A DNA stretch of 64,000 nucleotides from Mucilaginibacter aquariorum (GCF_024498135.1 NZ_JANHOH010000005.1:186001-250000), one strand, 5' to 3'. Shown: positions 8,735 through 18,662, counted from the first letter of the stretch. A program made the numbers and translations. Notes: a model not told the origin generated them from the letters alone.

Positions 8735-10339
8735 ATGAAACTATTCAACAAAACATTTATTGCGGCCGTGGCTATGTGCCTGGGCACGGTAATAGCTTTT
8801 TCGCAAGAAAGCCAAAACACCCCCAAAGATTATCTCAGCAAGGAATTTCATGCAGGCCGCAGGCAGGCATTGCGTAATTTAATGCCCGCCAATTCGGTAG
8901 CGGTAATATTTGCTTACCCCGAGCAGGTTTTTTCAAATGATGTAAACTATGTTTATCATCCTAATCCCGATCTGTATTATTTCTCGGGATATAAAGAACC
9001 GGACGCGGCTTTATTGATATTTAAAGATGTGCAAGGCTCGGGCGATACCAGCTATAACGAAGTGCTGTTTGTGCGCAAACGCGATGCACAACGCGAACAA
9101 TGGACAGGCAGGCGCCTGGGCGTTGAAGGCGCAAAAGGGCAATTGGGGTTCAAAAGGGTTTACAACAGCAGCGAATTTGCCAAATTCCCTATCGACTTTA
9201 AGAAATTTACAACCGTTATATATGATGACTTATCTGAAGATGCCAGCGGCGATCTTAAAGGGTTGATATCTATATTTAAAACGAAGGCGGCTGTGCCTGA
9301 TGTGGATAAACAATTAATGAATGATTTTAATGTAATTGACAAATACGCAACTGCTAAAAACATTTCGCAGATAATGAATTTTCTGAAACCTCGCCTTAGC
9401 GATGATGCGCACAAGAACAGCGCTATCATACAAGAGTTGGTGGCCAAACCAGACTCGGTTACGTTAATAAGTGTTAAGGCAAAAATTAAAGCCGAGTATG
9501 GTAATACCGCGCTATTTACAGAATACACTACAGCCCTGCGCGGAATTAAACAACCGGAAGAGTTGGCACTGCTAAGCAAATCGGTACAGCTATCCAGCAT
9601 TGCCCATGCCGAGGTGATGCGTGCCGTAAAACCAAATATGAGCGAACGTGAACTGGAAGGTATTTTAATGTATGTGCACAAAAAATATGGTGCGGAGGGT
9701 GAAGGCTATCCGCCGATAGTTGGAGTAGGGGCGAATGCCTGTATCCTGCACTACGAAGAAAATAACGATCTGGTGCTTAACAACCAATTGGTATTGTTGG
9801 ACGTGGGTTCGGAGTATCATGGTTACTCGGCTGATGTTACACGTACCGTACCGCCAACCGGCAAATTTACCGAGGAGCAGAAATCTATTTACCAGATAGT
9901 TTACGATGCGCAGGAAGAAGTGTTTAAGATGTGCAAAGCGGGCGTCCCGTATGCATCGCTGGAGGCAAAAACAGGTGAAGTGTTAGCCGCGGGCCTTATT
10001 AAACTGGGGATAATAAAAGATGCAAAAGAACTGCGTACCTACTATCCGCACGGTGTATCACACCACATGGGTTTAGATGTGCACGATAAAGGTTCGTATG
10101 CAGGTAACCTGGAAGAAAACATGGTAATTACCGTTGAGCCGGGCATTTACATCCCGGCAGGCAGCAAATGCGATAAAAAATGGTGGAACATAGGCGTACG
10201 TATAGAGGATGATATAGTGATTGGTAAAGAAAAAGGCACTAATTTATCAATAGATGCGCCAAGAAAATGGCAGGATGTTGAAAAAATGGCCGCCGAAAAA
10301 AGTATATTTGACGGTGCGAAATTCCCGCCGCTTAAATAG
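8735..10339 (+). CDS. Exported Xaa-Pro aminopeptidase (M24B)
   Basis: The 534-residue product combines a signal peptide (residues 1-22, ending AFSQ), an aminopeptidase P N-terminal domain (about 30-200) and an M24 creatinase/aminopeptidase domain (about 270-510). The metal ligands are in place: two Asp in LLDVGSEYHGYSADVT, a His in PHGVSHHMG, Glu in VEPGIY and Glu in VRIEDD. The enzyme removes an N-terminal residue that precedes proline, here probably in the periplasm. The ATG at 8735 is chosen because it begins the signal peptide. The longer frame from a TTG at 8648 has no conserved content. A clear terminator follows. Confidence 0.92.
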   Translation: MKLFNKTFIAAVAMCLGTVIAFSQESQNTPKDYLSKEFHAGRRQALRNLMPANSVAVIFAYPEQVFSNDVNYVYHPNPDLYYFSGYKEPDAALLIFKDVQGSGDTSYNEVLFVRKRDAQREQWTGRRLGVEGAKGQLGFKRVYNSSEFAKFPIDFKKFTTVIYDDLSEDASGDLKGLISIFKTKAAVPDVDKQLMNDFNVIDKYATAKNISQIMNFLKPRLSDDAHKNSAIIQELVAKPDSVTLISVKAKIKAEYGNTALFTEYTTALRGIKQPEELALLSKSVQLSSIAHAEVMRAVKPNMSERELEGILMYVHKKYGAEGEGYPPIVGVGANACILHYEENNDLVLNNQLVLLDVGSEYHGYSADVTRTVPPTGKFTEEQKSIYQIVYDAQEEVFKMCKAGVPYASLEAKTGEVLAAGLIKLGIIKDAKELRTYYPHGVSHHMGLDVHDKGSYAGNLEENMVITVEPGIYIPAGSKCDKKWWNIGVRIEDDIVIGKEKGTNLSIDAPRKWQDVEKMAAEKSIFDGAKFPPLK

Positions 10340-10356
10340 GATTACTTATTATATTA

Positions 10357-10387
10357 GAAAGCCCCGATGCAAATTGGGGCTTTCTTT
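10357..10387 (+). terminator. Intrinsic terminator after the aminopeptidase gene
   Basis: A nine-base stem (GAAAGCCCC / GGGGCTTTC) spans 10357-10384 and is followed by a T-rich run. Confidence 0.88.
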
Positions 10388-10485
10388 TTATAGCGTTTTG
10401 ATTTGAGTTTTAATGTGCGGGAGGCCTCTATGCTTTAGGCGTACGAAAGTATTTTTTGATCAATAAAAAAAGAAGTGATTATAAT

Positions 10486-10582
10486 GGTGACGATATTTTG
10501 TCAGGAGCTTATTTTTTAAAGTGTTTAATATCATCTATTTATGAATATTCACGGGTGTTCACGGCAGTGAACGTGAACACTT
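10486..10582 (+). repeat. 97-bp dispersed repeat, copy 1
   Basis: This segment matches the reverse complement of 34738-34834 along 97 bases. The first 19 bases are identical, CTATTTATG in the middle is identical, and a nearly identical palindromic end carries GTGTTCACG at 10555-10563 and CGTGAACAC at 10572-10580. It lies about 147 bases before pdxJ, on the same strand. A fragment of another repeat family (TTCGACAGGCTCA at 10590-10602) follows directly. The rest of the gap between 10388 and 10729 shows no gene. An open frame across it codes for nothing recognisable. Confidence 0.85.
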
Positions 10583-10729
10583 GTATTAGTTCGACAGGCT
10601 CACCAGAACAAAAAGAAAACAATAAATGTAGAAGGGACTTCATAATACTTGCAAATAAGCGCAATCATAAAAATGTTTTAATAGTTATTAATGTAATAGT
10701 GATATTTGCGCAACATTATCCTACAAGTT

Positions 10730-11446
10730 ATGACGCGATTATCTGTCAATATCAATAAAATAGCTACCCTGCGTAATTCGCGTGGTGGTAACAACCCCGA
10801 TCTGATACAAGTAGCCAAAGATTGTGAACGTTTTGGCGCGCAGGGCATCACAGTGCACCCGCGACCGGATGAGAGGCATATTCGTTATGACGATGTTTTC
10901 GCATTAAAGAAAATAGTAACTACCGAGTTTAACATTGAAGGCAATTGCCAGGAGCAAAAGTTTATTGATCTGGTACTGGCCAACAAGCCCGAGCAGGTAA
11001 CTTTGGTGCCTGATGTTTTAGGGCAGATAACTTCAAATCACGGTTGGGATACCATAGCTAATCAGCAGTATTTAAAAGATATAATAAAGGTGTTTAAAAA
11101 TGCCGGTATCCGCGTATCCATATTTGTTGACCCTGTTGTAGACATGGTAGAGGCTGCCGCAACCACTGGCACCGATCGTATTGAACTATATACCGAAGCC
11201 TACGCCCATAACTATGCTGCCGATAAAGAAACGGCGATTGCCCCATACGTAAAAGCGGCAGAAGTAGCCCAAAAGCTTGGACTTGGCATTAATGCCGGTC
11301 ATGATCTTGACTTGCACAACCTTCAGTATTTTACCCAAAATATCCCAGCACTGGATGAAGTTAGCATAGGCCATGCCCTTATCAGCGATGCTTTGTATTA
11401 TGGTTTGGAGAATACTATTCAAATGTACCTGCGCCAATTAGCCTAA
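10730..11446 (+). CDS. pdxJ: Pyridoxine 5'-phosphate synthase
   Basis: The 238-residue enzyme condenses 1-deoxy-D-xylulose 5-phosphate with 3-amino-2-oxopropyl phosphate to give pyridoxine 5'-phosphate, the last ring-forming step of the DXP-dependent vitamin B6 route. The TIM-barrel hallmarks are present: an N-terminal LSVNINKIATLRNSRG, the GITVHPRPDERHI segment, NIEGN, a VDP strand, and the C-terminal NAGHDL and SIGHALI. The ATG at 10730 gives the usual N-terminus. A longer frame from TTG 10706 adds eight residues without support. The B6 product is the cofactor of gcvP, encoded 0.6 kb downstream. Confidence 0.96.
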   Translation: MTRLSVNINKIATLRNSRGGNNPDLIQVAKDCERFGAQGITVHPRPDERHIRYDDVFALKKIVTTEFNIEGNCQEQKFIDLVLANKPEQVTLVPDVLGQITSNHGWDTIANQQYLKDIIKVFKNAGIRVSIFVDPVVDMVEAAATTGTDRIELYTEAYAHNYAADKETAIAPYVKAAEVAQKLGLGINAGHDLDLHNLQYFTQNIPALDEVSIGHALISDALYYGLENTIQMYLRQLA

Positions 11447-11457
11447 GTATTTCATGC

Positions 11458-11916
11458 CTAAATATTATAGGCATAGGTCTTTTTAATCTCTTTTAAAACA
11501 AAAGCGCTATTTAAGATCCCAATATTGTTAATTTTTGACAGCTTATACCTGATGAAATCATGATATTCATCAATGCTGCCCACATTTATTTTTAACAAAA
11601 AATCTATTTGTCCGGCTATATGATAGCATTCCTGCACCTCATCGAGCTTTAAGATCTCTTCTTCAAATTTATCGATATACTCTTCGTGATAGCGCATGGA
11701 TACCTGGCAGTAGCTGGTAAAGGCCTTGCTAATCATCTCTTTATTCAGAATAGCAACATACTCCTTAATAAAGCCCATGTTTTCCAGGCGCTTTATTCTC
11801 TCATAAACTGGTGAGATAGTAAGGTTTAGTTTTGAGGCCAGTTCTTTAGTAGTGATCTTGGCGTTTTTTTGCAGTTCACGCAAAATGCTTTTGTCAATCT
11901 CGTCTATGGGTTCCAT
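11458..11916 (-). CDS. Lrp/AsnC family transcriptional regulator
   Basis: The 152-residue protein has an N-terminal helix-turn-helix (about residues 5-60, with KITTKELASKLNLTISPVYERIKRLE) and a C-terminal RAM effector-binding domain (about 70-145). Both are standard for the Lrp/AsnC family, whose members sense amino acids. It is transcribed away from gcvP across a 161-base gap that contains a 10-base palindrome. Control of gcvP in response to glycine or another amino acid is a reasonable inference from this layout. It is convergent with pdxJ, with 11 bases between the stop codons. Confidence 0.93.
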   Translation of the reverse strand: MEPIDEIDKSILRELQKNAKITTKELASKLNLTISPVYERIKRLENMGFIKEYVAILNKEMISKAFTSYCQVSMRYHEEYIDKFEEEILKLDEVQECYHIAGQIDFLLKINVGSIDEYHDFIRYKLSKINNIGILNSAFVLKEIKKTYAYNI

Positions 11917-11984
11917 TAGGATAATTTTTCTTAATAAATGGGCGAATATCGTGTAATTAAGATTTTTTTTATAAAAATAACATC

Positions 11985-11994
11985 TTCTGCAGAA
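11985..11994. promoter_or_regulatory. Candidate Lrp/AsnC operator palindrome
   Basis: TTCTGCAGAA is a perfect 10-base palindrome in the gap between the divergent Lrp/AsnC gene and gcvP. Lrp-family sites are often short AT-flanked dyads, so it is a candidate operator. No binding evidence exists. Confidence 0.35.
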
Positions 11995-12042
11995 AAATTT
12001 ACCAATATACTTAAGCTTATAAAATAAAAATTCTTTATTGCG

Positions 12043-12050
12043 TAAATTTG
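12043..12050 (+). promoter_or_regulatory. Promoter -7 element of gcvP
   Basis: TAAATTTG matches the TAnnTTTG element 27 bases before the gcvP start codon at 12078. Confidence 0.55.
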
Positions 12051-12077
12051 GGCGGGATAATATTTAAGCAGTAAAGC

Positions 12078-14987
12078 ATGAAATTAGATACACAGTACCA
12101 GGAAAAATTCGAGCATAGGCACATCGCACCTAACCAGGCAGACACCGAAAAAATGTTAAAAACCATCGGTGTAAATTCACTTGATGAATTAATAGATGAG
12201 ACCGTACCTGCAAAAATAAGATTGAAAAATCCGCTGAATTTACCCGCTGCCAAAAGCGAGTTTGATTATCTGAATACGCTTAAACAAACAGCTTCAAAAA
12301 ATAAAGTATTCAAATCATATATAGGCCAGGGATACTATGATGTAATTGTTCCGGGCGTTATACAGCGTAATATTTTAGAAAATCCCGGCTGGTACACGCA
12401 ATACACGCCTTACCAGGCCGAAATTGCACAAGGCCGTTTACAGGCATTGTTAAACTTCCAAACAATGGTTATTGATTTAACCGGTATGGAAATTGCAAAT
12501 GCATCGTTACTTGACGAGGGTACTGCTGCTGCCGAAGCTATGTTTATGCAATATAGCCTGCGCAAAAATCAAAAAGCCAATGTGTTTTTTGTATCTGAAG
12601 AAGTATTCCCTCAAACCATTGATATTTTAAAAACCCGCAGCGAACCTTATGGTATAAAACTGCAAATTGGCGACCACCGCAATGTGGAACTAACCGACGA
12701 AATGTTTGGTGCCATTGTGCAGTATCCCGCAGGTAATGGCGCGGTTTATAACTATACCGATTTTGCATCGGCGCTACACGGAAAAGATATTAAGTTAACC
12801 GTTGTTGCCGATATCATGAGCCTTATCCTGTTAACCCCTCCGGGTGAATGGGGTGCTGATATTGTTGTAGGATCTACCCAGCGTTTTGGTGTACCAATGG
12901 GCTTTGGTGGCCCGCATGCAGCGTTTTTTGCTACTAAAGAAGAGTATAAACGCTCTATCCCCGGCCGTATCATTGGTGTAACTATTGATAGCGCAGGCAA
13001 CTATGCTTTGCGTATGGCCCTACAAACCCGCGAGCAGCATATCCGCAGGGATAAAGCAACTTCAAATATTTGTACCGCGCAGGCATTACTGGCTATTATG
13101 GCTGGTATGTATGCCGTTTACCATGGCCCGCAAGGGTTAAAACTGATTGCGGAAATGATCCACGGGTTAACCGTTCTTTTAGCTAACTCGTTAAAAGAAC
13201 TGGGTTACGAACAACTGAACGAAACCTATTTTGATACCCTAAAAATTGAGCTTGGCGTATTGGCCGGCCCGGTGAAATCAGAGGCATTAAATAACGAGGC
13301 TAACCTTAACTATAAAGGTACTGTAGCTACCATCTCTATTGATGAAACTACATCATCAGAGGATATTAAAACGATAGTACGTTTCTTTGCGAAGGTTAAA
13401 GGGAAAAATTTGACTGATTCTAATTTCGAAGATTTTAAAACTAATGTTGAAGGGATTATCCCAACAGAATTACAACGTACATCCGCATACTTAACACACG
13501 GTTTATTTAACTCGCATCACTCGGAACACGAAATGCTGCGCTACATAAAATCGTTAGAAGCAAAAGATCTTTCGCTTTGCCACTCCATGATAGCCTTAGG
13601 CTCATGTACCATGAAACTGAATGCTACTACCGAAATGGTACCGGTTACCTGGGCAGAGTTTAGTAAAATGCACCCCTTTGCACCAACCGACCAGGTTGGC
13701 GGCTATATGCAGTTATTTGATGAATTGAATAAATGGCTGAGCGAGATCACTGGTTTTGCAGCCATGAGCTTACAGCCAAATGCAGGCGCGCAAGGCGAAT
13801 ATGCCGGTTTAATGGTTATCCGCGCTTATCATAACGATAGGGGAGATCATCATCGTAATATTGCTTTGATCCCCTCATCTGCACATGGTACAAACCCTGC
13901 ATCTGCAGCTATGGCGGGCATGAAGATCGTAGTTGTTAAATGCGATGACAATGGTAACATTGATGTTGCCGACATGAAAGCCAAAGCCGAGCAATATAAA
14001 AACGAATTATCTTGTTTGATGGTAACTTATCCATCAACACATGGTGTATTCGAAGAGTCTATCATCGAGATCTGCGAGATCATCCACCAAAACGGCGGAC
14101 AGGTTTACATGGATGGCGCTAATATGAACGCACAGGTAGGCTTAACAAGTCCGGCTAATATAGGTGCCGATGTTTGCCACCTTAACCTGCATAAAACCTT
14201 CTGTATACCACATGGTGGTGGCGGCCCGGGTATGGGCCCAATTGGTGTAGCTAAGCACCTGGTGCCCTACTTACCAGGCCATGCTGTGGTTGATATTGAT
14301 AACGGTAAGGCTATTCACGCGGTATCTGCAGCTCCATGGGGTTCTGCATCTATATTGATCATATCACATGCTTACATCGCTATGATGGGGGCTGATGGTT
14401 TAACCAATGCAACCCGTTATGCTATATTGAATGCCAACTACATTAAAACGCGTTTAAAAGATCACTACAATGTGTTGTATACCGGCGCCAAAGGCCGTTG
14501 CGCACATGAGATGATATTGGATTGCCGTTCGTTTAAAGCATTTGGTGTTGAAGTTACGGATATAGCCAAACGTTTAATGGATTACGGTTTCCATGCGCCA
14601 ACAGTATCTTTCCCGGTTGCGGGTACAGTAATGATAGAGCCTACCGAATCTGAACCAAAGCATGAGCTTGACCGTTTCTGTGATGCCATGATATCTATAC
14701 GCCACGAAATTGAAGATGTAGAGAACGGTGTTTCAGACAAAACAGATAACCCATTAAAAAACGCGCCGCACACCGCGGCTGTAATTACAGGCAACGAGTG
14801 GGAGCACACGTATACCCGTCAAAAAGCGGCTTATCCGCTACCTTATGTTGCGGCATATAAATTCTGGCCGTCGGTTGGTCGTGTAAATGATACTTATGGC
14901 GATAGAACGCTCATCTGCTCATGCCCCCCACTAACAGATTACGAGTTTGAAGAAAGTGAAGTAACCACACCAGAGTACGGAACTTGA
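12078..14987 (+). CDS. gcvP: Glycine dehydrogenase (decarboxylating), P protein
   Basis: The 969-residue protein is the fused, homodimeric form of the glycine cleavage P protein. It uses pyridoxal phosphate to decarboxylate glycine and passes the aminomethyl group to the lipoyl H protein. Residues 1-440 form the inactive-like half and about 450-960 the catalytic half. Lys706 in the motif NLHKTFCIPHGGGGPG is the expected cofactor lysine. The length matches the family norm (about 950-960). The GcvT and GcvH partners are not in this window. The divergent Lrp/AsnC gene is a likely regulator, and a strong terminator follows. Confidence 0.97.
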   Translation: MKLDTQYQEKFEHRHIAPNQADTEKMLKTIGVNSLDELIDETVPAKIRLKNPLNLPAAKSEFDYLNTLKQTASKNKVFKSYIGQGYYDVIVPGVIQRNILENPGWYTQYTPYQAEIAQGRLQALLNFQTMVIDLTGMEIANASLLDEGTAAAEAMFMQYSLRKNQKANVFFVSEEVFPQTIDILKTRSEPYGIKLQIGDHRNVELTDEMFGAIVQYPAGNGAVYNYTDFASALHGKDIKLTVVADIMSLILLTPPGEWGADIVVGSTQRFGVPMGFGGPHAAFFATKEEYKRSIPGRIIGVTIDSAGNYALRMALQTREQHIRRDKATSNICTAQALLAIMAGMYAVYHGPQGLKLIAEMIHGLTVLLANSLKELGYEQLNETYFDTLKIELGVLAGPVKSEALNNEANLNYKGTVATISIDETTSSEDIKTIVRFFAKVKGKNLTDSNFEDFKTNVEGIIPTELQRTSAYLTHGLFNSHHSEHEMLRYIKSLEAKDLSLCHSMIALGSCTMKLNATTEMVPVTWAEFSKMHPFAPTDQVGGYMQLFDELNKWLSEITGFAAMSLQPNAGAQGEYAGLMVIRAYHNDRGDHHRNIALIPSSAHGTNPASAAMAGMKIVVVKCDDNGNIDVADMKAKAEQYKNELSCLMVTYPSTHGVFEESIIEICEIIHQNGGQVYMDGANMNAQVGLTSPANIGADVCHLNLHKTFCIPHGGGGPGMGPIGVAKHLVPYLPGHAVVDIDNGKAIHAVSAAPWGSASILIISHAYIAMMGADGLTNATRYAILNANYIKTRLKDHYNVLYTGAKGRCAHEMILDCRSFKAFGVEVTDIAKRLMDYGFHAPTVSFPVAGTVMIEPTESEPKHELDRFCDAMISIRHEIEDVENGVSDKTDNPLKNAPHTAAVITGNEWEHTYTRQKAAYPLPYVAAYKFWPSVGRVNDTYGDRTLICSCPPLTDYEFEESEVTTPEYGT

Positions 14988-15038
14988 AAATAAAGTGCAG
15001 ATTTGCGGGTAGGCAAAAATGTACATATCAATAATTTT

Positions 15039-15081
15039 AACATCAATGGACGAATCTTATGTTTCGTCCATTGATGTTTTT
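15039..15081 (+). terminator. Strong intrinsic terminator after gcvP
   Basis: Two perfect 16-base arms (15039-15054 and 15063-15078) separated by 8 bases are followed by T residues. In the rest of the 353-base gap before the response regulator (14988-15340) I see no gene or repeat. Confidence 0.85.
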
Positions 15082-15340
15082 GCGTATATTCAAATAACGT
15101 GTAGGTAAAATTTTATGATAACTCTTCACCGTTAAACTTTACTTCGGCACGCCCGTACTGATAATTATTGCGTGTGCAAGATCCTGGCTACCAGGAAGGA
15201 GATGAAAAACGATAAAAAAGGGCTATTAAATTGAGCAGGAGTATAATTTTAACTGCTGTATTATATAACTTTATCAAAAGTTTAACGTTTACAACCTATA
15301 GGAATATAACCTTTTAATTTGCATTTCCGTATAAGAAAGT

Positions 15341-15760
15341 ATGAGCCCTAGTAACGACAAAACAGTAAGTGTTTTATTGGTTGACGACGATGAAATAAAC
15401 AACTTTATCTCTATAAAATTGATAAAGAAGGCTTTGACCAATTCTGATATTATGGCATGCCTTAATGGAAAGTATGCGATTGATCAACTCTCTGAAATTC
15501 AGCGCAAAGATCCTGAAAAGTTGCCTGATTATATTCTGCTGGATATTAATATGCCTATTATGAATGGCTGGGAATTTTTGGATGAATATAAGCGTTTAAA
15601 CCTTGATCCCCTTGGTAAAAGCAAGATCTATATTATATCGTCCTCGGTTTTTAGTAATGATATTAACAAGGCACGCTCATACCCCTTAGTGAAAGATTTT
15701 ATATCAAAACCGCTTAACGTAGAAAAAATTAAGGAGCTTTTTGGAGTATCTCAGAACTAA
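15341..15760 (+). CDS. Single-domain response regulator (CheY-like)
   Basis: The 139-residue protein is one receiver domain with no output domain. The acidic pocket is D15-D16-D17, the phosphorylated aspartate is D68 (YILLDINMP), the conserved Ser/Thr lies in the IISSS strand, and the conserved Lys is in FISKPL. No histidine kinase lies beside it, so its partner must be encoded elsewhere. In Bacteroidota such stand-alone receivers often serve hybrid kinases or phosphorelays. Its stop codon overlaps the stop of the convergent MBL-fold gene by four bases. Confidence 0.92.
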   Translation: MSPSNDKTVSVLLVDDDEINNFISIKLIKKALTNSDIMACLNGKYAIDQLSEIQRKDPEKLPDYILLDINMPIMNGWEFLDEYKRLNLDPLGKSKIYIISSSVFSNDINKARSYPLVKDFISKPLNVEKIKELFGVSQN

Positions 15761-16527
15761 ACAGGTGTAACCACAAACTGCTCGTCCTGGTAACTCACTT
15801 TGCCAATTGCTGTTGCCCTTGCATGGTAAAACAGGCAAATGTCCCCCTCTGCGGCAGCTTTTTTACCATACTGAATGCGTAGCTCTGCGGCCCTGTGTCC
15901 ATCGTAATCATATTTGGCCACAAACTTTCTAATTAGTTGCTCGGGTTCGGGTAATTCATCTCCTCCATAAAAAACTTTTTGCCCTTCTATATCTATCCAA
16001 AATACCTGGTGGAATTTGCTGTGCCCTGCAGATAGCTCGTATTTTATGCCTGGTTTATATTCGCCGTCGCCATCAACAAAATCAATATCAGCGGTATCTT
16101 TTAATGCTTCAAAAATATCTGTATGGTACGATGATGATTTACCGGTCAATCCAAATTCAAATTCCTGGCGTTGTATAACATGTTTTGCATGCGGGAAGCT
16201 TGGCTCTAATTTGCCGTTACGCTCAACTACTAATCCACCAGAGTGATCATAGTGCAGGTGCGACATTAACACCAGGGTCACGTCGTCCGGGTCGAAACCT
16301 GCATTGCGAATGTGCTGGTGAAGCAGTAATTCATCGCGGGTGTCTTTATAACCAAGGCCGGCATCCAGTAAAATAAGGTCGTCATTAGTTTTTATAAGAA
16401 ACGGGTTAACATGTATGAATAGCGAACCCGGGCGGTCTCGTTTACTATCAGTTTCGGGGTTAAAGGGAATGAATTTTTTAGTAGCATCAACCGAATACGA
16501 CCCTTCTCCCAAAGCAAAAATTTCCAT
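15757..16527 (-). CDS. MBL-fold metallo-hydrolase
   Basis: The 256-residue protein has the metallo-beta-lactamase fold. The zinc motif H90-x-H92-x-D94-H95 is in MSHLHYDHSGG. Further likely ligands are the His in SAGHSKFHQ and the Asp in FYGGDE. This subfamily holds lactonases and general esterases, so the substrate is uncertain. The ATG at 16527 is chosen because a promoter element (TATATTTG on the minus strand) overlaps the upstream in-frame TTG at 16545. It is convergent with the response regulator gene and overlaps it by four bases. Confidence 0.85.
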   Translation of the reverse strand: MEIFALGEGSYSVDATKKFIPFNPETDSKRDRPGSLFIHVNPFLIKTNDDLILLDAGLGYKDTRDELLLHQHIRNAGFDPDDVTLVLMSHLHYDHSGGLVVERNGKLEPSFPHAKHVIQRQEFEFGLTGKSSSYHTDIFEALKDTADIDFVDGDGEYKPGIKYELSAGHSKFHQVFWIDIEGQKVFYGGDELPEPEQLIRKFVAKYDYDGHRAAELRIQYGKKAAAEGDICLFYHARATAIGKVSYQDEQFVVTPV

Positions 16528-16542
16528 AGTTATATGTTTCTG

Positions 16543-16550
16543 CAAATATA
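16543..16550 (-). promoter_or_regulatory. Promoter -7 element of the MBL-fold gene
   Basis: TATATTTG on the minus strand lies 15 bases before the ATG at 16527. This decides the start codon, because the upstream TTG would be inside the promoter. Confidence 0.6.
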
Positions 16551-16615
16551 AGGTGCAGAAAATTGAGAAGGGAACGTTGGGTGATAAATGACATTAATAC
16601 GGTTGGTGTCCAATG

Positions 16616-18601
16616 TTATTTAAAAACTAAAACTTTAAATGTCCCAACGGCAGGGTCTATCAATGCCGATGAGTAATTATTAAACTGTATTTTAACCATA
16701 TTTGCAGCGCTAACCCTTGCCGTATAACACGAATTTGCATTTGATGCGGCATTTGGTATTCCCAGATTAACAATATCCCCATCCGCAGCACCTGCAACGG
16801 TAATTGTTAATTCAGAACTTGTACCGGCTGCTGTTGGTAAAAAATCTAATGAAGCTGCAATTATTAATTTTGTACCTGTGCCACCGTATTTTATGGGTAA
16901 TGTGAAGCTTGTTGAATTAAATAACGAAAAGTTATTAGTAGCATCAATATTCATTGTAGGCCCGGTATTAAAAATAACCAGGTTGTTTTTATTGGTGTAC
17001 GTTGCTCCTGCCTGTACAACTAAACCTCCCGAGCTTCTGTTTAAAGCTATTGTGTTGTTATTGCAAGTTCTAAAATCAAGAAAAGTGCCTGTTACCCCGT
17101 CAGCATCATTATTTGATATATTACTAAACATAACTTTTGAAAACCGTATGCCAATGCCGGGGCATAGTTTAAAATGATTGTTTATAAAAGAGCTGTGCCT
17201 TAAACTATCATTAGTGCCATTAGACATTAGTATGGCAATGTTTGCGGCCGATTTAAACACCGTATTATTTTCAACATCAAAATTTGACACGCCAATGAAA
17301 TAGAAAGCATAATCTGTAGGCGCTGTGTGGTGCGATACTGTGTTGGAATAACACCGAACACCGTGCGTGCCTAACCCATCTTGCTCAGCTATTTGTATAC
17401 CCCGCTGGCTTACACTATCTACGATATTGTTACTAATTACCAGGGCAAAACCATTACCGCCCGCTTCATCTGGGTAGGGGCCACCGTCATAAGGGTCAGT
17501 GCTGCTGGCGTTACCGTTACCTGTTGCAACAATCCCTACTATGGCGTTTACAATACTATTTCCGTTTATGGTTATTCCGCGCCCGCGTACCTTAATTCCC
17601 TGGTTAGCTTTTTTAAAATGGCAGTTACTTACAGAGCCATACATGCCTGACGAAACATAAATGCAATTATCAAACAAATTGTACCCTGTTATATCGCTAA
17701 TTGAAAAATGTTTTGAAACATCTCCCAGTGTAATTGCTGTACCAGTATTAATTGCATGCCCGTTCCTGATCTTTAAATATCCGTTCTCTGATGTAACCGG
17801 ATTAACCAGATTGTCATTAGCAACTGATATAGCAGGGCAATAATTAGCATTGGTTTTGTGGGTATCGTCTAAAAAGCCGGTATGCAAAAATCCTTCAATG
17901 TTACTGTAAGTAGTTTTACCTAAATAAATAGCAGTGCGTTTAGCACTGCTGGTTATATTTTGTATGTTACAGTTGCTGCCATTTACCATATAAATAAATG
18001 CCCGTGTTTGGGTTGGGCTATTTATCATAAAAGATGCATACGTTTCACTTCCCAGGAATATAAAGTCTTTTATAGTTACGTTTTGTGGAGCTGTAAAGTA
18101 AAAAGTACCCTTGTTATTATACGTTTCCTTTATTTTAACGCCGTTGCCATTAATAATAAGGTTTGATGCATTCGCAATGTTAACCGCGCTATCAATTAAA
18201 TAAACAATATTAGGGTTAAACCTTATTAGCCCGGTATTATACTTGCTAAAAACATAATTAAGAGCTGCGGATGCACTTACTGTACTATCTGTTGGCATAG
18301 CGGTATACCATTGCGGCATAATGCCGTTATATTTATCATAATGCCTGTACCAGATACTATCTGCCTGGGCCGACGAATAAGTTACTATATCGTCCGGTAC
18401 TATTGCGCCTTTAGGTAGTTTGTTGAAGATCCCGCCTTTATATATATCCTTTACAATAACAGATTTTGATTGCCCCGCATAAGCTTGCATATCTGCAATT
18501 GAAGTAACACTAATAACCAGGCTATCGGTGGCAGGCTTTTCAGCCGCTATGCTAAGGGTTGTAAAAAACGTAAATAATAAAAGGGTTAATAAGAATTTCA
18601 T
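16616..18601 (-). CDS. Secreted right-handed beta-helix protein
   Basis: The 661-residue product has a signal peptide (residues 1-19, ending SIAA). It continues with about 400 residues of parallel beta-helix repeats in which short strands alternate with turns rich in Asn, Gly and Asp (for example NLIINGNGV, NVTIKDF, ISNDADGV). This is the architecture of pectate-lyase-like and polysaccharide-processing or binding proteins. A C-terminal beta-sandwich-like piece may serve as an export or binding module. No catalytic residues could be placed. The ATG at 18601 starts the signal peptide, and a promoter element lies about 62 bases before it. It may act on polysaccharide or sit on the surface. Confidence 0.8.
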   Translation of the reverse strand: MKFLLTLLLFTFFTTLSIAAEKPATDSLVISVTSIADMQAYAGQSKSVIVKDIYKGGIFNKLPKGAIVPDDIVTYSSAQADSIWYRHYDKYNGIMPQWYTAMPTDSTVSASAALNYVFSKYNTGLIRFNPNIVYLIDSAVNIANASNLIINGNGVKIKETYNNKGTFYFTAPQNVTIKDFIFLGSETYASFMINSPTQTRAFIYMVNGSNCNIQNITSSAKRTAIYLGKTTYSNIEGFLHTGFLDDTHKTNANYCPAISVANDNLVNPVTSENGYLKIRNGHAINTGTAITLGDVSKHFSISDITGYNLFDNCIYVSSGMYGSVSNCHFKKANQGIKVRGRGITINGNSIVNAIVGIVATGNGNASSTDPYDGGPYPDEAGGNGFALVISNNIVDSVSQRGIQIAEQDGLGTHGVRCYSNTVSHHTAPTDYAFYFIGVSNFDVENNTVFKSAANIAILMSNGTNDSLRHSSFINNHFKLCPGIGIRFSKVMFSNISNNDADGVTGTFLDFRTCNNNTIALNRSSGGLVVQAGATYTNKNNLVIFNTGPTMNIDATNNFSLFNSTSFTLPIKYGGTGTKLIIAASLDFLPTAAGTSSELTITVAGAADGDIVNLGIPNAASNANSCYTARVSAANMVKIQFNNYSSALIDPAVGTFKVLVFK

Positions 18602-18662
18602 TAAGATGGTAGGTTTATGGTTTAATACGATGAACATCTCTGGTAGGTTCAAACATTTTGTA

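Noticed and set aside
10456..10758. 100-codon frame upstream of pdxJ
   Set aside because: It runs across the 97-bp repeat and another repeat fragment, overlaps pdxJ and shows no protein-like composition.
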